Part shown: positions 34,529 to 42,568 of the stretch, piece by piece
How positions within the stretch are numbered: the stretch's first letter is position 1
How the letters are laid out: each line of letters starts with the position of its first letter
NCBI RefSeq assembly: GCF_000738005.1
Contig: NZ_JHAL01000002.1
Span: forward strand, 1,641,858 to 1,705,857
Direction of reading: 5' to 3'
Length of the DNA stretch: 64,000 nucleotides
DNA from: Bifidobacterium crudilactis
Lineage (GTDB): Bacteria; Actinomycetota; Actinomycetes; Actinomycetales; Bifidobacteriaceae
The notes under the pieces: generated by a model
The model's database searches: none
What the model was told of the DNA's origin: nothing
What the model saw: only the letters and a program-made list of their open reading frames with translations
Made by a program: the position numbers and the translations under genes

Positions 34529-35200
34529 ATGCTCGACCGTTTTTTGACGTATCTTCCCTTCATGGAGACAACATCACGCCGAAGCGCAAACGCACCGATT
34601 CGCACCACACGAATTCGCAGTGGGACGCCGACAAAGTCCCCACTGATCTTCACCAGGGATCTCCCCGGTCCGATGAGCATGCGTCGCTTATGCGACATGG
34701 GCATACTCATCCCTCTCGGTCATGAGAGCGCCTTTCTCAGCTCCGATGCGAGAACGCTGTTCGGCAGGGCAGCTATCGCCTCGGCACTGGTACCTACCGG
34801 TTCGGCCGCATGCGCATCACTCGCCGCATGGATATGGAACGGCGGGACCTTCCCCGACACCATCGACGTCATCTCCCGCTCGCATTATCGGGCACCGATA
34901 TATGGACGGCTCATCCGCGTGTATAACCGCGCCGCCCCGCCGGATCACCTCAGACGCATGGGCAGACTGCTCGTCACCTCGCCCCTGCGCACAGCCTGCG
35001 ATCTGGCATGCGACGAGCCCTCTGACCAGGATGCCGACATCCGAAGCACCATCCTCAAGCTGCTCCACCGCAACAAGCTGACGCCATCTTTTTGCCTCAA
35101 AATGCTGGACGATAACCCCCGCTGGCCCGGCCATGCCATAGGTGTAGCCATCTTCACCGATATGAAAGCGACCTTTGATACATGGAACGACCATGACTAA
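34529..35200 (+). CDS. AbiEi-antitoxin-like protein (no nuclease domain)
   Basis: This is a protein of about 223 residues. The region RLCDMGILIPLG... ASALVPTGSAACASLAAWIWNGG... IDVISRSHYRAP... LLVTSPLRTACDLAC follows the pattern of actinobacterial AbiEi/DUF559-associated proteins: a start-of-domain HTH remnant, the AALWG-like strand and the TTPxRTxxDLA segment. The usual C-terminal DUF559 nuclease is absent; instead ~60 helical residues follow. ATG 34529 and ATG 34562 are both possible and neither has a clear ribosome site. The next gene overlaps its end by 8 bases. Function is unknown. Confidence 0.5.
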   Translation: MLDRFLTYLPFMETTSRRSANAPIRTTRIRSGTPTKSPLIFTRDLPGPMSMRRLCDMGILIPLGHESAFLSSDARTLFGRAAIASALVPTGSAACASLAAWIWNGGTFPDTIDVISRSHYRAPIYGRLIRVYNRAAPPDHLRRMGRLLVTSPLRTACDLACDEPSDQDADIRSTILKLLHRNKLTPSFCLKMLDDNPRWPGHAIGVAIFTDMKATFDTWNDHD

Positions 35201-35714
35201 GCACCGTTCACCACACGATGCGCAACGGCGGCCAAGCCAATGGCTTGGGCGCGGCTTCGGTCAGCGGCTCGGGGAACGGCTCGGGAATCCTCTCGGACCG
35301 GGAGCGGAACACAGTCAGGCATCTCGTCAGACGAATCGACTCAAACAACTCTGCAACAAGGACACAGCCGACTGTGCCGCGGAACGCATAGACCGCCCCG
35401 GCATCGAAGACCGGCGACACGACGCAGCCCCCGGCCAAAGACGACCCGACGACGGCCACCCCGCTCAACTGTCACCGCCCACACCGCCCTTGCAGGCGAT
35501 ACCATCCACCGCTTGCAATCCCGAGACGCCCATAGCAACGCTTTGGGAATTCGCACGCCTGCACCCTCAGCTCAGAATGTGGATCGTGGCGAATCCTGCA
35601 GCGCCGCCCGAGTTGATGGAATACCTCTCACAGCAGGGAGGACCTGGGGTGGCGCACGCACTGTCGGTGCTGCTGGATTCCCTCGAATACGGCAGCATGA
35701 CGAAAACCGACTAA
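35193..35714 (+). CDS. Small protein with a leucine-rich-repeat-variant-like C-terminus
   Basis: This is a 173-residue protein. The first ~110 residues are Arg/Gln/Pro/Gly-rich and probably disordered. The last ~60, TPIATLWEFARLHPQLRMWIVANPAAPPELMEYLSQQGG..., contain the ANPxxPPELxxYL pattern of variant leucine-rich repeats found in bifidobacterial proteins. It starts at ATG 35193 inside the preceding gene (8-base overlap), so it is coupled to the AbiEi-like gene. Its stop overlaps the convergent rsmI end by 4 bases. Function is unknown. Confidence 0.6.
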   Translation: MTKHRSPHDAQRRPSQWLGRGFGQRLGERLGNPLGPGAEHSQASRQTNRLKQLCNKDTADCAAERIDRPGIEDRRHDAAPGQRRPDDGHPAQLSPPTPPLQAIPSTACNPETPIATLWEFARLHPQLRMWIVANPAAPPELMEYLSQQGGPGVAHALSVLLDSLEYGSMTKTD

Positions 35715-36850
35715 TGCTTCAACGCGAGCACCGCCGAGTAGATGTCCTTTCTGTTGGGCAAAGAACCATCGGGAAGAGGATGCTCCGCGACCACCTGGGC
35801 TATGGCCTCCTTGATGCGCAGACCGTTCTCCAACGCTCTGTCGATGGACAGCACCGCGAGATCCTCCACAGGCAAGGAAGCCGGTGCGGCAGCCATGGCC
35901 TCACCTTCAGACGCCCCGGCGACCACAAGCACCATCTCGCCTCGCGGCGGATTCTCCTCGATGGATTTCACGATGCCCGAAATCGTCGAACGACGAATCT
36001 CCTCATAGTCCTTGGTCAATTCGCGACATAACGCCATTGCACGGTTGGGACCGAAGGCATCCTGCAGATCCTTCATCGAATCACCGATACGATGCAGCGT
36101 TTCATAGAACACCATGGTGCGCTGCTCCGCCTGCATGGTTCTCAGATATTGCATACGTTCGGAATGCTTTCTAGGAAGAAAACCCTCGTAACAGAAGCGG
36201 TCCGTCGGCAGACCGGAAAGCGCGAGCGCATCGAGCACAGCACTCGGCCCCGGAGCGCAGGTCACAGGTATGCCGCGCTCGATGGCACGCCGGACTATCG
36301 CCAGTCCCGGATCATTGATGGTGGGCATTCCGGCATCCGACACCACCAGCACGCATGCACCACGCTCGACCTGATCGAGAAGCCCGTCGGATTTCTCCCG
36401 CTCATTGTGGTCATGGTAGGCAATCACCCTGCCGCCGACATGCACACCCAGACGATTCGCCAGATCGTACAGTCTACGGGTATCTTCAGCGGCCACGATA
36501 TCGGCTTCCTGGAGCAGCGCGACAAGACGTGCCGACGCGTCATGGACATTGCCGATCGGCGTCGCGGCAAGCACCACCGTTCCTTGCGGCACCAGAGCCC
36601 GTGAAGCCGACGGCGTAGCCGAGGCGGCCTCGTTGCCGAATTCCTCCGACTCCGAGGTAACCGCATCCGAAGAAGCCGACACTGAGGAGGCAAGCCCGGA
36701 AGAAACCAGCCCGGAGGAAGATTGAGACGAGGACGACTGCGCTGCGACGGCTTCTCCATGATTTCCGGCACCCGACGACGCTTCCCCCGCGCGCGACGAT
36801 GCATCGTTTTGTACAAATTGTTGTGTGGATTGGGCAGACTCGGTTTGCAT
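35711..36850 (-). CDS. rsmI: 16S rRNA (cytidine-2'-O)-methyltransferase RsmI
   Basis: This enzyme methylates the 2'-O of C1402 in 16S rRNA using SAM. The conserved tetrapyrrole-methylase fold starts near residue 90 with GTVVLAATPIGNVHDAS, then VAAEDTRRLYDLANRLG, VLVVSDAGMPTINDPG, VTCAPGPSAVLDALALSGL and FYETLHRIGDS. Before it lie ~85 Ser/Ala/Glu-rich residues, an unusual low-complexity extension. ATG 36850 has GGAG close upstream; the frame continues 14 codons further, which would overlap the pmt promoter. The gene is divergent from pmt with only about 24 bases between starts. Confidence 0.92.
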   Translation of the reverse strand: MQTESAQSTQQFVQNDASSRAGEASSGAGNHGEAVAAQSSSSQSSSGLVSSGLASSVSASSDAVTSESEEFGNEAASATPSASRALVPQGTVVLAATPIGNVHDASARLVALLQEADIVAAEDTRRLYDLANRLGVHVGGRVIAYHDHNEREKSDGLLDQVERGACVLVVSDAGMPTINDPGLAIVRRAIERGIPVTCAPGPSAVLDALALSGLPTDRFCYEGFLPRKHSERMQYLRTMQAEQRTMVFYETLHRIGDSMKDLQDAFGPNRAMALCRELTKDYEEIRRSTISGIVKSIEENPPRGEMVLVVAGASEGEAMAAAPASLPVEDLAVLSIDRALENGLRIKEAIAQVVAEHPLPDGSLPNRKDIYSAVLALKH

Positions 36851-36873
36851 AGCTCCAGTATCCCCTAATCTTG

Positions 36874-38538
36874 ATGGTGATGGGCTTTGCAAATACTAAT
36901 TCACAAAGAACTCCGGCGTACGCATGGCGACTTCTGCGACACCCGAGCTGGATAGGGCCGCGCCTGATGGGCTGGCTGCTGCCGATACTGATGGCGACGT
37001 TCGGAGGCGCATTGCGCTTCATACGCTTGGGATCGCCGCATTCCGTGGTGTTCGACGAAACGTATTACGTCAAGGACGCCTGGACCATGCTGATGACCGG
37101 AGAGGCCAGAAACTGGCCCAAAACACTCGGTCCGGCGAATATCCCGATAGATACGTTGTTCGCTCAAGGCGACACCGACCGTTGGCTTTCCACAGCCGAA
37201 TACGTGGTCCATCCCCCGATAGGCAAATGGATGATAGCCATCGGTCTGAAATTCTTCGGCGGTGCAGACAGCGCTTTCGCATGGCGCTTCTCGACGGCAT
37301 TGGTCGGCACCATTGCCATTCTCGTGTTGTGCCGTGTTGCGCTGCGGCTGTTCCATAACCTCCCCGTAGCACTGATGGCGGGGTTCCTGCTCTCCATAGA
37401 CGGTCTGGGCATCACCATGAGCCGGACCGGGCTGTTGGATAACTTCATCATGATTTTCGCGCTATGCGCATTCGCGTGCCTGCTGATACACAGAGACCGC
37501 AGCGTAGCCAAACTGCAGGCGGCGTATCGCAGCGACTCGCAAAAACGGTCGGCGAAATTCATACCCGTCACCAGCAAGTGGGGACGACATAAGGGCGGTA
37601 TGCGATTCGTCCTCAACGAAACCGGGCCCACCATATTCTTCTCATGGTGGCGCGTCGCCGCAGCAGTGCTGCTAGGTCTCGCCACAGGCACGAAATGGTC
37701 GGGAATCTACTTTTTCGCGGCTTTCGCCGTACTCTCCGTACTCTGGGACGCTTGGGAGAGACGCAAGGCGGGCTACCGTTCGTGGCTGCTCTCCGGACTA
37801 TGGAAAGACGGCATCCCCACAGGACTGATGATGCTGCCGATATGGGCTGGCACCTATCTGGCTTCGTGGACCGGCTGGTTCATGCATTCAGACAGCTATC
37901 TGCACAGTTGGGCGGCGGAGAATCCTGGCGAAGGCATCACCTGGCTGCCCGAAACATTGCGATCATTCGTCGAATATCATCGACAGATGTGGGACTTCCA
38001 CACCACATTGGCAACACCCCACAGCTACATGGCGAATCCGCTGACCTGGCCGCTGCAAACCCGCCCGACAAGCTTCTACTGGGAAGAGCTCAACAACCAT
38101 CCAGGACTGTGCTCCATAGCCCCCGGCTCGAAATGCATCAGTGCGGTCACATCCCTAGGCAACCCCTTGCTGTGGTGGCTGGGCTCGGCTTGCGTGCTGA
38201 TCGGCATAGTCGTGGCAGCATGGGTACGCCAAGGCGACTGGCGCATCTGGGCTGTGCTCATCGGCTTCATCGGCGGGTGGCTTCCCTGGGCTCAATATCT
38301 GCACCGCACCACCTTCACCTTCTACTCGATCGTAATCCTGCCATGGATCGTGCTCGCCATCTGCTATATGGCCGACTGGCTGCGACAGAATGTGAAAACC
38401 TCCACGTATCACTGGATAGTCGGTTCCGCCCTGGGAACGCTCGCGTTGGTGTCGCTGTTCTTCTACCCGATATGGACCGCAATGCCCGTGCCATACGAAT
38501 TCTGGCTGGTACATATGTGGTTTTCTAGCTGGATATAG
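36874..38538 (+). CDS. pmt: Dolichyl/polyprenyl-phosphate-mannose protein mannosyltransferase
   Basis: This 554-residue polytopic membrane GT39 enzyme transfers mannose from a polyprenyl phosphate to Ser/Thr of exported proteins. The catalytic acidic pair is in VVFDETYYVKDAW near residue 55, in the first external loop. ATGTKWSGIYF and the HPPIGKWM region are further family marks. ATG 36874 or 36880 is the start; no ribosome site exists and TAATCT lies 8 bases upstream, so the mRNA may be leaderless. The divergent rsmI start is almost adjacent. The final codons are part of a long hairpin whose sequence is repeated downstream. Confidence 0.92.
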   Translation: MVMGFANTNSQRTPAYAWRLLRHPSWIGPRLMGWLLPILMATFGGALRFIRLGSPHSVVFDETYYVKDAWTMLMTGEARNWPKTLGPANIPIDTLFAQGDTDRWLSTAEYVVHPPIGKWMIAIGLKFFGGADSAFAWRFSTALVGTIAILVLCRVALRLFHNLPVALMAGFLLSIDGLGITMSRTGLLDNFIMIFALCAFACLLIHRDRSVAKLQAAYRSDSQKRSAKFIPVTSKWGRHKGGMRFVLNETGPTIFFSWWRVAAAVLLGLATGTKWSGIYFFAAFAVLSVLWDAWERRKAGYRSWLLSGLWKDGIPTGLMMLPIWAGTYLASWTGWFMHSDSYLHSWAAENPGEGITWLPETLRSFVEYHRQMWDFHTTLATPHSYMANPLTWPLQTRPTSFYWEELNNHPGLCSIAPGSKCISAVTSLGNPLLWWLGSACVLIGIVVAAWVRQGDWRIWAVLIGFIGGWLPWAQYLHRTTFTFYSIVILPWIVLAICYMADWLRQNVKTSTYHWIVGSALGTLALVSLFFYPIWTAMPVPYEFWLVHMWFSSWI

Positions 38539-38561
38539 ACCAGCTAGAAAACCACACATGT
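38511..38561 (+). terminator. Hairpin spanning the pmt stop codon
   Basis: Positions 38511-38532 pair with 38540-38561 (22 bases, one mismatch) around the loop ATATAGA, which contains the TAG stop at 38536-38538. The stem holds GGTTTTCTAGCTGG. No T-tract follows. Confidence 0.65.
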
Positions 38562-38692
38562 ACCCTCGCGTCTGCAAAGACGCTCACTTCGCCTACGTAC
38601 AGCCCACCGGGCTGTACGCTTCACGGCTCAGCATATGGTTCCCTAGCTGGATATAGACCAGCCAGAAAACCACACATGTACCCTCGCGTCTG
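38525..38692. repeat. 50-base direct repeat duplicating the pmt 3' end
   Basis: The 50 bases at 38525-38574 recur at 38643-38692 with one difference, at an offset of 118. The first copy includes the last codons and stop of pmt. The interval contains a modular hairpin unit (38584-38630). Confidence 0.85.
38584..38630. repeat. Modular hairpin repeat, copy 1 after pmt
   Basis: TCACTTCGCCTAC is followed by a perfect 9-bp stem (GTACAGCCC 38597-38605, loop ACC, GGGCTGTAC 38609-38617), then CTTCACGGCTCA. It has the same frame as the copies at 38874 and 21423. Confidence 0.75.
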
Positions 38693-38964
38693 ACTTTTCA
38701 AAGGTTGCGTTTCGCGTTGCGACGTATGGCAATCGCTACGCTATTCTTACCATCGCTACGAGATTGACTTCGCAGCCTGAGCAATCGTCAAAGCGATTAC
38801 CTTCGCAGCCTTTGCGGCTGCTCACCTCACCTAGCCAAAGCGCACAGCGCTTCGGCCTTAACGGTTCGGCTACTCACCGAGTCTACGTACAGCACACCGT
38901 GCTGTACCATTAACGGCTCAGCACTGCGCTCCACACTTGAATGTCGGTTACCGGCAGCTCGCTT
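38693..38964. repeat. Gene-free stretch built of short hairpin modules, copies 2 and 3
   Basis: Within the 653-base gap between pmt and the DedA gene, one unit spans 38822-38868 (GCCAAAGCG 38834-38842 with CGCTTCGGC 38848-38856, one mismatch). Another spans 38874-38920 (GTACAGCAC 38887-38895, loop ACC, GTGCTGTAC 38899-38907, perfect). Smaller modules (AATCGTCAAAGCGATT, GCAGCCTTTGCGGCTGC) lie between. No coding gene is evident. Confidence 0.7.
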
Positions 38965-39078
38965 CGTTTGTGTAGGGATTGATGGTGGCACAACAGTTCC
39001 ATGCAAGTGCCCTTACCGTCGTTCTGCCATTCTGTGAGCGTATAGAGCCGTTCCTACTTTGGAATCCCTACACAAGCG
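38965..39078. repeat. 114-bp element with 16-bp terminal inverted repeats
   Basis: CGTTTGTGTAGGGATT (38965-38980) and AATCCCTACACAAGCG (39063-39078) are reverse complements with one mismatch and enclose 82 bases with no open frame. It is MITE-like in form; no target duplication was identified with certainty. Confidence 0.55.
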
Positions 39079-39191
39079 GAGAAGCAACAGGATTTAGTGT
39101 GCATTAGGAAGGGAACCTCATACATTTGCTGGTATTGTGGCCTTGCTGTTGGAGTGCGGAAGCACACGAATTCGTTTGATGGGATATTCAT

Positions 39192-39932
39192 ATGGGGTTT
39201 ATCAACTGGCTGCTCGAACTGCTCAAGGACCCGCGTGGTGCGATTGCCGGATGGATATCACTGGGGTTGGTACCCACCTATGCGTTCATTTTCCTGATTA
39301 TCTTCATCGAAACCGGCGTGGTATTCATGCCTTTCCTCCCAGGAGATTCCTTGTTGTTCGCAGCGGGCGTGTTCGCACACGACCCGAACAGCGGACTGCA
39401 GCTCTCGATTCTGCTGCCCGTGGTATGGCTGGCCCCCGTCATCGGCGACCAGTGCAACTACTTCATAGGCCACTTCTTCGGACGACGCATCATCCAGTCC
39501 GGCAAAGTCAAAGCCATGACGCCCGAACGCATCGCGAAAACCGAGAAGATGATTGAGAAATGGGGACCAATCGCCGTGTTCCTCGGCCGCTTCTTCCCCT
39601 TCATCCGTACTTTCATGCCCTTCATATCAGGCATATCCGGCATGCGCTGGGCCCGGTTCACGCCCTTCAGCGTGCTCGGCGGAGTGATTTGGTCAACGCT
39701 GTTCACACTGTTGGGGTACTTCTTCGGCGGCATTCCCGTGGTTCAGAAACATTTTGAGGTCGTTATCATCCTCATTCTGGTTGTTTCCCTGCTACCGACG
39801 ATCATCGGCCTGCTCAAGGTCAAGTTCGGGCACAACAAGTCCGCCGAAGAAGCCGAGGAAAGCAAGGAACTTCCAAGCTTGGACGAGGTATCCGCCACCA
39901 CTCCGGCAGATGACGATGCTGCAAAGAACTGA
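39192..39932 (+). CDS. DedA-family membrane protein
   Basis: This 246-residue integral membrane protein is of the DedA/SNARE-associated family, members of which act as polyprenyl-phosphate or phospholipid flippases. The family motifs are FMPFLPGDSLLFAAGVFA near residue 45 and FLGRFFPFIRTFMPFISGISGM near residue 135, with the acidic and Arg residues essential in other DedA proteins. The C-terminal ~40 residues are a charged cytosolic tail. The ribosome site is weak. The gene stands alone between the repeat-rich region and the tRNA. Confidence 0.9.
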   Translation: MGFINWLLELLKDPRGAIAGWISLGLVPTYAFIFLIIFIETGVVFMPFLPGDSLLFAAGVFAHDPNSGLQLSILLPVVWLAPVIGDQCNYFIGHFFGRRIIQSGKVKAMTPERIAKTEKMIEKWGPIAVFLGRFFPFIRTFMPFISGISGMRWARFTPFSVLGGVIWSTLFTLLGYFFGGIPVVQKHFEVVIILILVVSLLPTIIGLLKVKFGHNKSAEEAEESKELPSLDEVSATTPADDDAAKN

Positions 39933-40018
39933 AGGATGACGTCCACCCGAATTGCGAAAGGGCACCCCCTGCGCTAAAGTAGCATCCGTTGTCCTGCCGA
40001 GCAAGACAACATCCACTT

Positions 40019-40091
40019 GGGGCTATAGCTCAGTTGGTAGAGCGCTTCGTTCGCATCGAAGAGGTCGGGAGTTCGACTCTCCCTAGCTCCA
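40019..40091 (+). tRNA. tRNA-Ala (anticodon CGC)
   Basis: The 73-base cloverleaf has acceptor arm GGGGCTA/TAGCTCC with discriminator A, D-arm GCTC...GAGC, anticodon stem CTTCG/CGAAG around loop TTCGCAT (anticodon CGC) and T-arm GTTCGAC. CCA is not encoded. The integrase gene of the conjugative element lies 192 bases downstream, so the tRNA 3' end is the likely attachment site. Confidence 0.95.
40060..40091. other. Inferred attachment site (attL) in the tRNA 3' half
   Basis: Tyrosine integrases next to a tRNA usually recombine within its anticodon or T-arm and 3' end. The exact core cannot be set because no second copy of this segment occurs in the window, so attR must lie beyond the right edge. 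Confidence 0.5.
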
Positions 40092-40103
40092 CGGTTATCA
40101 AAG

Positions 40104-40131
40104 GGCCGGTCCGTCGTGACCGGCCTTTTTT
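40104..40131 (+). terminator. Intrinsic terminator of the tRNA gene
   Basis: GGCCGGTC (40104-40111) pairs with GACCGGCC (40118-40125) and is followed by TTTTTT. It starts 13 bases after the tRNA, either inside or at the border of the integrated element. Confidence 0.85.
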
Positions 40132-40282
40132 GTTGCCATTTCAGTGTTTTCCCCTTGTGCTTCCATGGTTTCCCGGTTGGTCTGTCTTGACGTGCAATGC
40201 CGTGTTTTCGCTTGCTGTTTCCTGTTTGGCGTGGTAATTCATGTGGTAAAAGCAGCATGGTTCACGGGTGCAGGAGGATGTT

Positions 40283-41602
40283 ATGACTCGGAGATTCGGT
40301 ACGCTTCGGCACAAGAGCAATCGGACGAGCGCGTGGATAGAGGCGAGTTATCTGACGCCCTTCTGGGCTTTTGATAAGTGGCCTGGATTGAGGGAGCGTC
40401 AGTATGCCAGCTTCGACATCGAAGACGAGGCCGGTGCACTGGTGTGGCTCAGGGACGCCAAGCTTCGTATCGACGCCCATTCATGGCAGCCTGAAAGGGA
40501 GATCCTTCGGGAACAGCAGCGTCGCTCGTTGACCTTCGCGCAATACTTTGAACAATGGCTGGGTCTGCGGCGTACCCGGTCGGGCGACCAACTCCAGGCA
40601 GGCACGGTCTACAGGATACGCAAGGACGCGACGAACCATATCCTCCCGTTTTTCGGCAAACGCCGATTGGCCGAGATTACGAGCCGTGATGTGGATCGGT
40701 GGTGGGACGGGTTGGATCACTCGCAGCGCAGCATGTGCATCAATGCACTCAAAGTGCTCAAGAGCGTGTTGGCATCCGCCAGCAGTCCCGGACCTGATGG
40801 GGAAAGCCCCCTGATTCCCAGGAATCCCTGCACCATCATGACACCATCACAGCGTCGCAACACCGAGACGGTGCCCGCCACGATCGCACAGGTACGCATG
40901 ATCTACGAGGCCATGCCCGAACGGTATCGCGCGGCGGTGTACATCGCCGTATTCTGCAACGGCCCTCGCATCGGCGAGATCTGCGCGCTCACCAGAAGCA
41001 GCATCGATCTGGACCATATGGTGCTTCATATTCGTACGAGCCGCAAGACCATTGGACCGGAGCTTATTGGCAGCACCAAAACCGAGCACAGTGAACGCGA
41101 TGAGAGCATACCCCCACAATTGAAACCAATGATGGAGACGCTGGTCGACCTTACCGGTCCCGAAGCTGGTGCTTTTATTTTCCCCGGTGTCACTGACAGT
41201 TCAGCCCCGTTGCACCCCAACACGCTCAGAGGCTGGTATGACAAGGCCAGAATCCAGGCAGGGCGCAAGGATCTTCGTTTCCATGATTTGCGTCATACGG
41301 CGTTGACGTTGCTGGCCCAGCAGGGTGCAACGGTGCGTGAGATCATGGATGCGGCCGGTCATTCGGATCCGCAGACCGCGATGCGGTATCAGCACAGTGT
41401 CCAGTCGCGGTCAAGGTACCTCGCCCGCCAGGTAGGCTCGCTCATTCCCGGTGATGATACCGTCGAGTCGCTGCGCTCCCGTATAGAGGATAATGATCAG
41501 CGCATACAGGAACTCAGAAAGCAGAACGAACAGCTGTCATCACAACTCTCCACCGCCATGATGCGGCATGAAACGGGCAAACAAGCGAAGAAGCAAGGCT
41601 GA
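40283..41602 (+). CDS. int: Tyrosine-type site-specific integrase
   Basis: This 439-residue recombinase catalyses integration and excision. Its layout is an arm-binding N-terminal domain, the SAM-like core-binding domain (TFAQYFEQWLGLR... ITSRDVDRWWDGL) and the catalytic domain with Arg near 229 (NGPRIGEICALT), HDLRHT near 334, GHSD and the nucleophile Tyr near 368 (MRYQH). The C-terminus is a predicted coiled coil (RSRIEDNDQRIQELRKQNEQ). ATG 40283 has AGGAGG at 40272-40277; GTG 40268 would lie over that site. It is adjacent to the tRNA target, as in most actinobacterial ICEs. Confidence 0.95.
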   Translation: MTRRFGTLRHKSNRTSAWIEASYLTPFWAFDKWPGLRERQYASFDIEDEAGALVWLRDAKLRIDAHSWQPEREILREQQRRSLTFAQYFEQWLGLRRTRSGDQLQAGTVYRIRKDATNHILPFFGKRRLAEITSRDVDRWWDGLDHSQRSMCINALKVLKSVLASASSPGPDGESPLIPRNPCTIMTPSQRRNTETVPATIAQVRMIYEAMPERYRAAVYIAVFCNGPRIGEICALTRSSIDLDHMVLHIRTSRKTIGPELIGSTKTEHSERDESIPPQLKPMMETLVDLTGPEAGAFIFPGVTDSSAPLHPNTLRGWYDKARIQAGRKDLRFHDLRHTALTLLAQQGATVREIMDAAGHSDPQTAMRYQHSVQSRSRYLARQVGSLIPGDDTVESLRSRIEDNDQRIQELRKQNEQLSSQLSTAMMRHETGKQAKKQG

Positions 41603-41617
41603 TTCCTCCCCTGGCTG

Positions 41618-42103
41618 TCAGATGCCACCCGTCGATCTTCGGCTTTGGCAAAATGCCTGTTGCCGACGGTCTGTCATGGCAGGGACCATTGCGAGGTAGT
41701 TGCGGAAGTCTTCGATGACTTGCACGGTGACGTCCAGTTCGCAGGCGATGGCGTAGGTGTCGCCGTCGTATTCGTTCTCGGCGAGGGCGTATTCGCACGG
41801 CCGTATGAGCTTGGATGCGGTTTCCATGCGGGTGTGCCGCTCGATCTTCGAGCCCAGGGTTCCCGAACAGGTTTCATCGGCGTGCTCCCAGTGCACGAGT
41901 TCGTGTGCCAGGGTGCAGCGTTGCTGGGCGCTGATGAGCCGCTGGTCTATGAGGATGAGCTTCGTTGCTTCATCGTATATTCCGGTGAGATCCCCCGGAA
42001 GCAGGGTGTTGACGACGCTCACGTCGAGGTGCTCGGTGTCGTTGATGATCTGCGTGTATGTCCGGTGCAGGAAATCGGGGAGGATGCGCCTGTTATCGTC
42101 CAT
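41618..42103 (-). CDS. ImmA/IrrE-family metallo-endopeptidase
   Basis: This 161-residue zinc protease has HELVH at residues 67-71 in the segment CTLAHELVHWEHAD, with downstream acidic residues (ENEYDGDTYA) that would complete the site. In ICEBs1, ImmA cleaves the repressor ImmR to start excision and transfer; the same role is inferred here from its position directly after an Xre-type repressor gene, with an 11-base overlap. ATG 42103 is chosen; the longer frame would start well inside the repressor gene. Confidence 0.87.
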   Translation of the reverse strand: MDDNRRILPDFLHRTYTQIINDTEHLDVSVVNTLLPGDLTGIYDEATKLILIDQRLISAQQRCTLAHELVHWEHADETCSGTLGSKIERHTRMETASKLIRPCEYALAENEYDGDTYAIACELDVTVQVIEDFRNYLAMVPAMTDRRQQAFCQSRRSTGGI

Positions 42104-42482
42104 CGCCGCCTGCCGCCTCAGCCCATTTGTTGGGGTCGTGCGATGCCGCGAGCCTGACGTCATGGTTGCCTATCTTGTTGAGCACGTACGCTGTCTTGTC
42201 CGCTTCGGACAGTTCGCTGGGCTGCGGCTCCCCAAGGGTGACGGGTCCGCGCTGGTCGCGTTCGATGAACGCTTCGGCGGATTGGATGAGTTCGTGGGGG
42301 TAGACGCCGAACACTTCGGCGAGTTGGGCGAGTTGGGTGACCTTGATGTCACGCTCGTTCTTGAGGATGCGGATCAAAGTGCGTTCGGGGACGCCCGAGC
42401 GTTCCGCGAGCCGTTTGATCGTCAGCCCCGCAGCCGATCGTTCGGATGCTATGGTCTTCGCTGTAGCTTCGTTCATGTCCAT
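42093..42482 (-). CDS. Xre-family repressor (ImmR-like)
   Basis: This 129-residue DNA-binding protein has the Cro/C1-type HTH LTIKRLAERSGVPERTLIRILKNERDIKVTQLAQLAEVFGV (residues ~20-60). The C-terminal half is the likely protease-sensitive part. ATG 42482 or 42476 can be the start; the former overlaps the 14-base palindrome TGTCCATATGGACA, so the gene may be leaderless and self-repressed. It is divergent from a second HTH gene, the layout of a lysis-lysogeny type switch. Confidence 0.85.
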   Translation of the reverse strand: MDMNEATAKTIASERSAAGLTIKRLAERSGVPERTLIRILKNERDIKVTQLAQLAEVFGVYPHELIQSAEAFIERDQRGPVTLGEPQPSELSEADKTAYVLNKIGNHDVRLAASHDPNKWAEAAGGDGR

Positions 42483-42568
42483 ATGGACACTCTATAACAC
42501 TGAACAGTCATTATCAAGTCCTATATGGGCACTTCCGATATTGACATGCTGCCTGTTTGGGCATTACC
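42476..42568. promoter_or_regulatory. Divergent operator region of the element's switch
   Basis: It holds the 14-base palindrome TGTCCATATGGACA (42476-42489) and two further half-sites, TATGGGCA (42524-42531) and TTTGGGCA (42556-42563). All share TGG(A/G)CA, spaced 42 and 32 bases apart. Binding by the Xre-type repressor is inferred. Confidence 0.55.

Noticed and set aside
38539..39191. CRISPR-like array
   Set aside because: The repeats are of unequal length and spacing, are themselves hairpins with variable stems, and no cas genes are present.
40104..40131. Terminator as part of attL core
   Set aside because: It is a normal intrinsic terminator, and without the second att copy it cannot be assigned to element or host.
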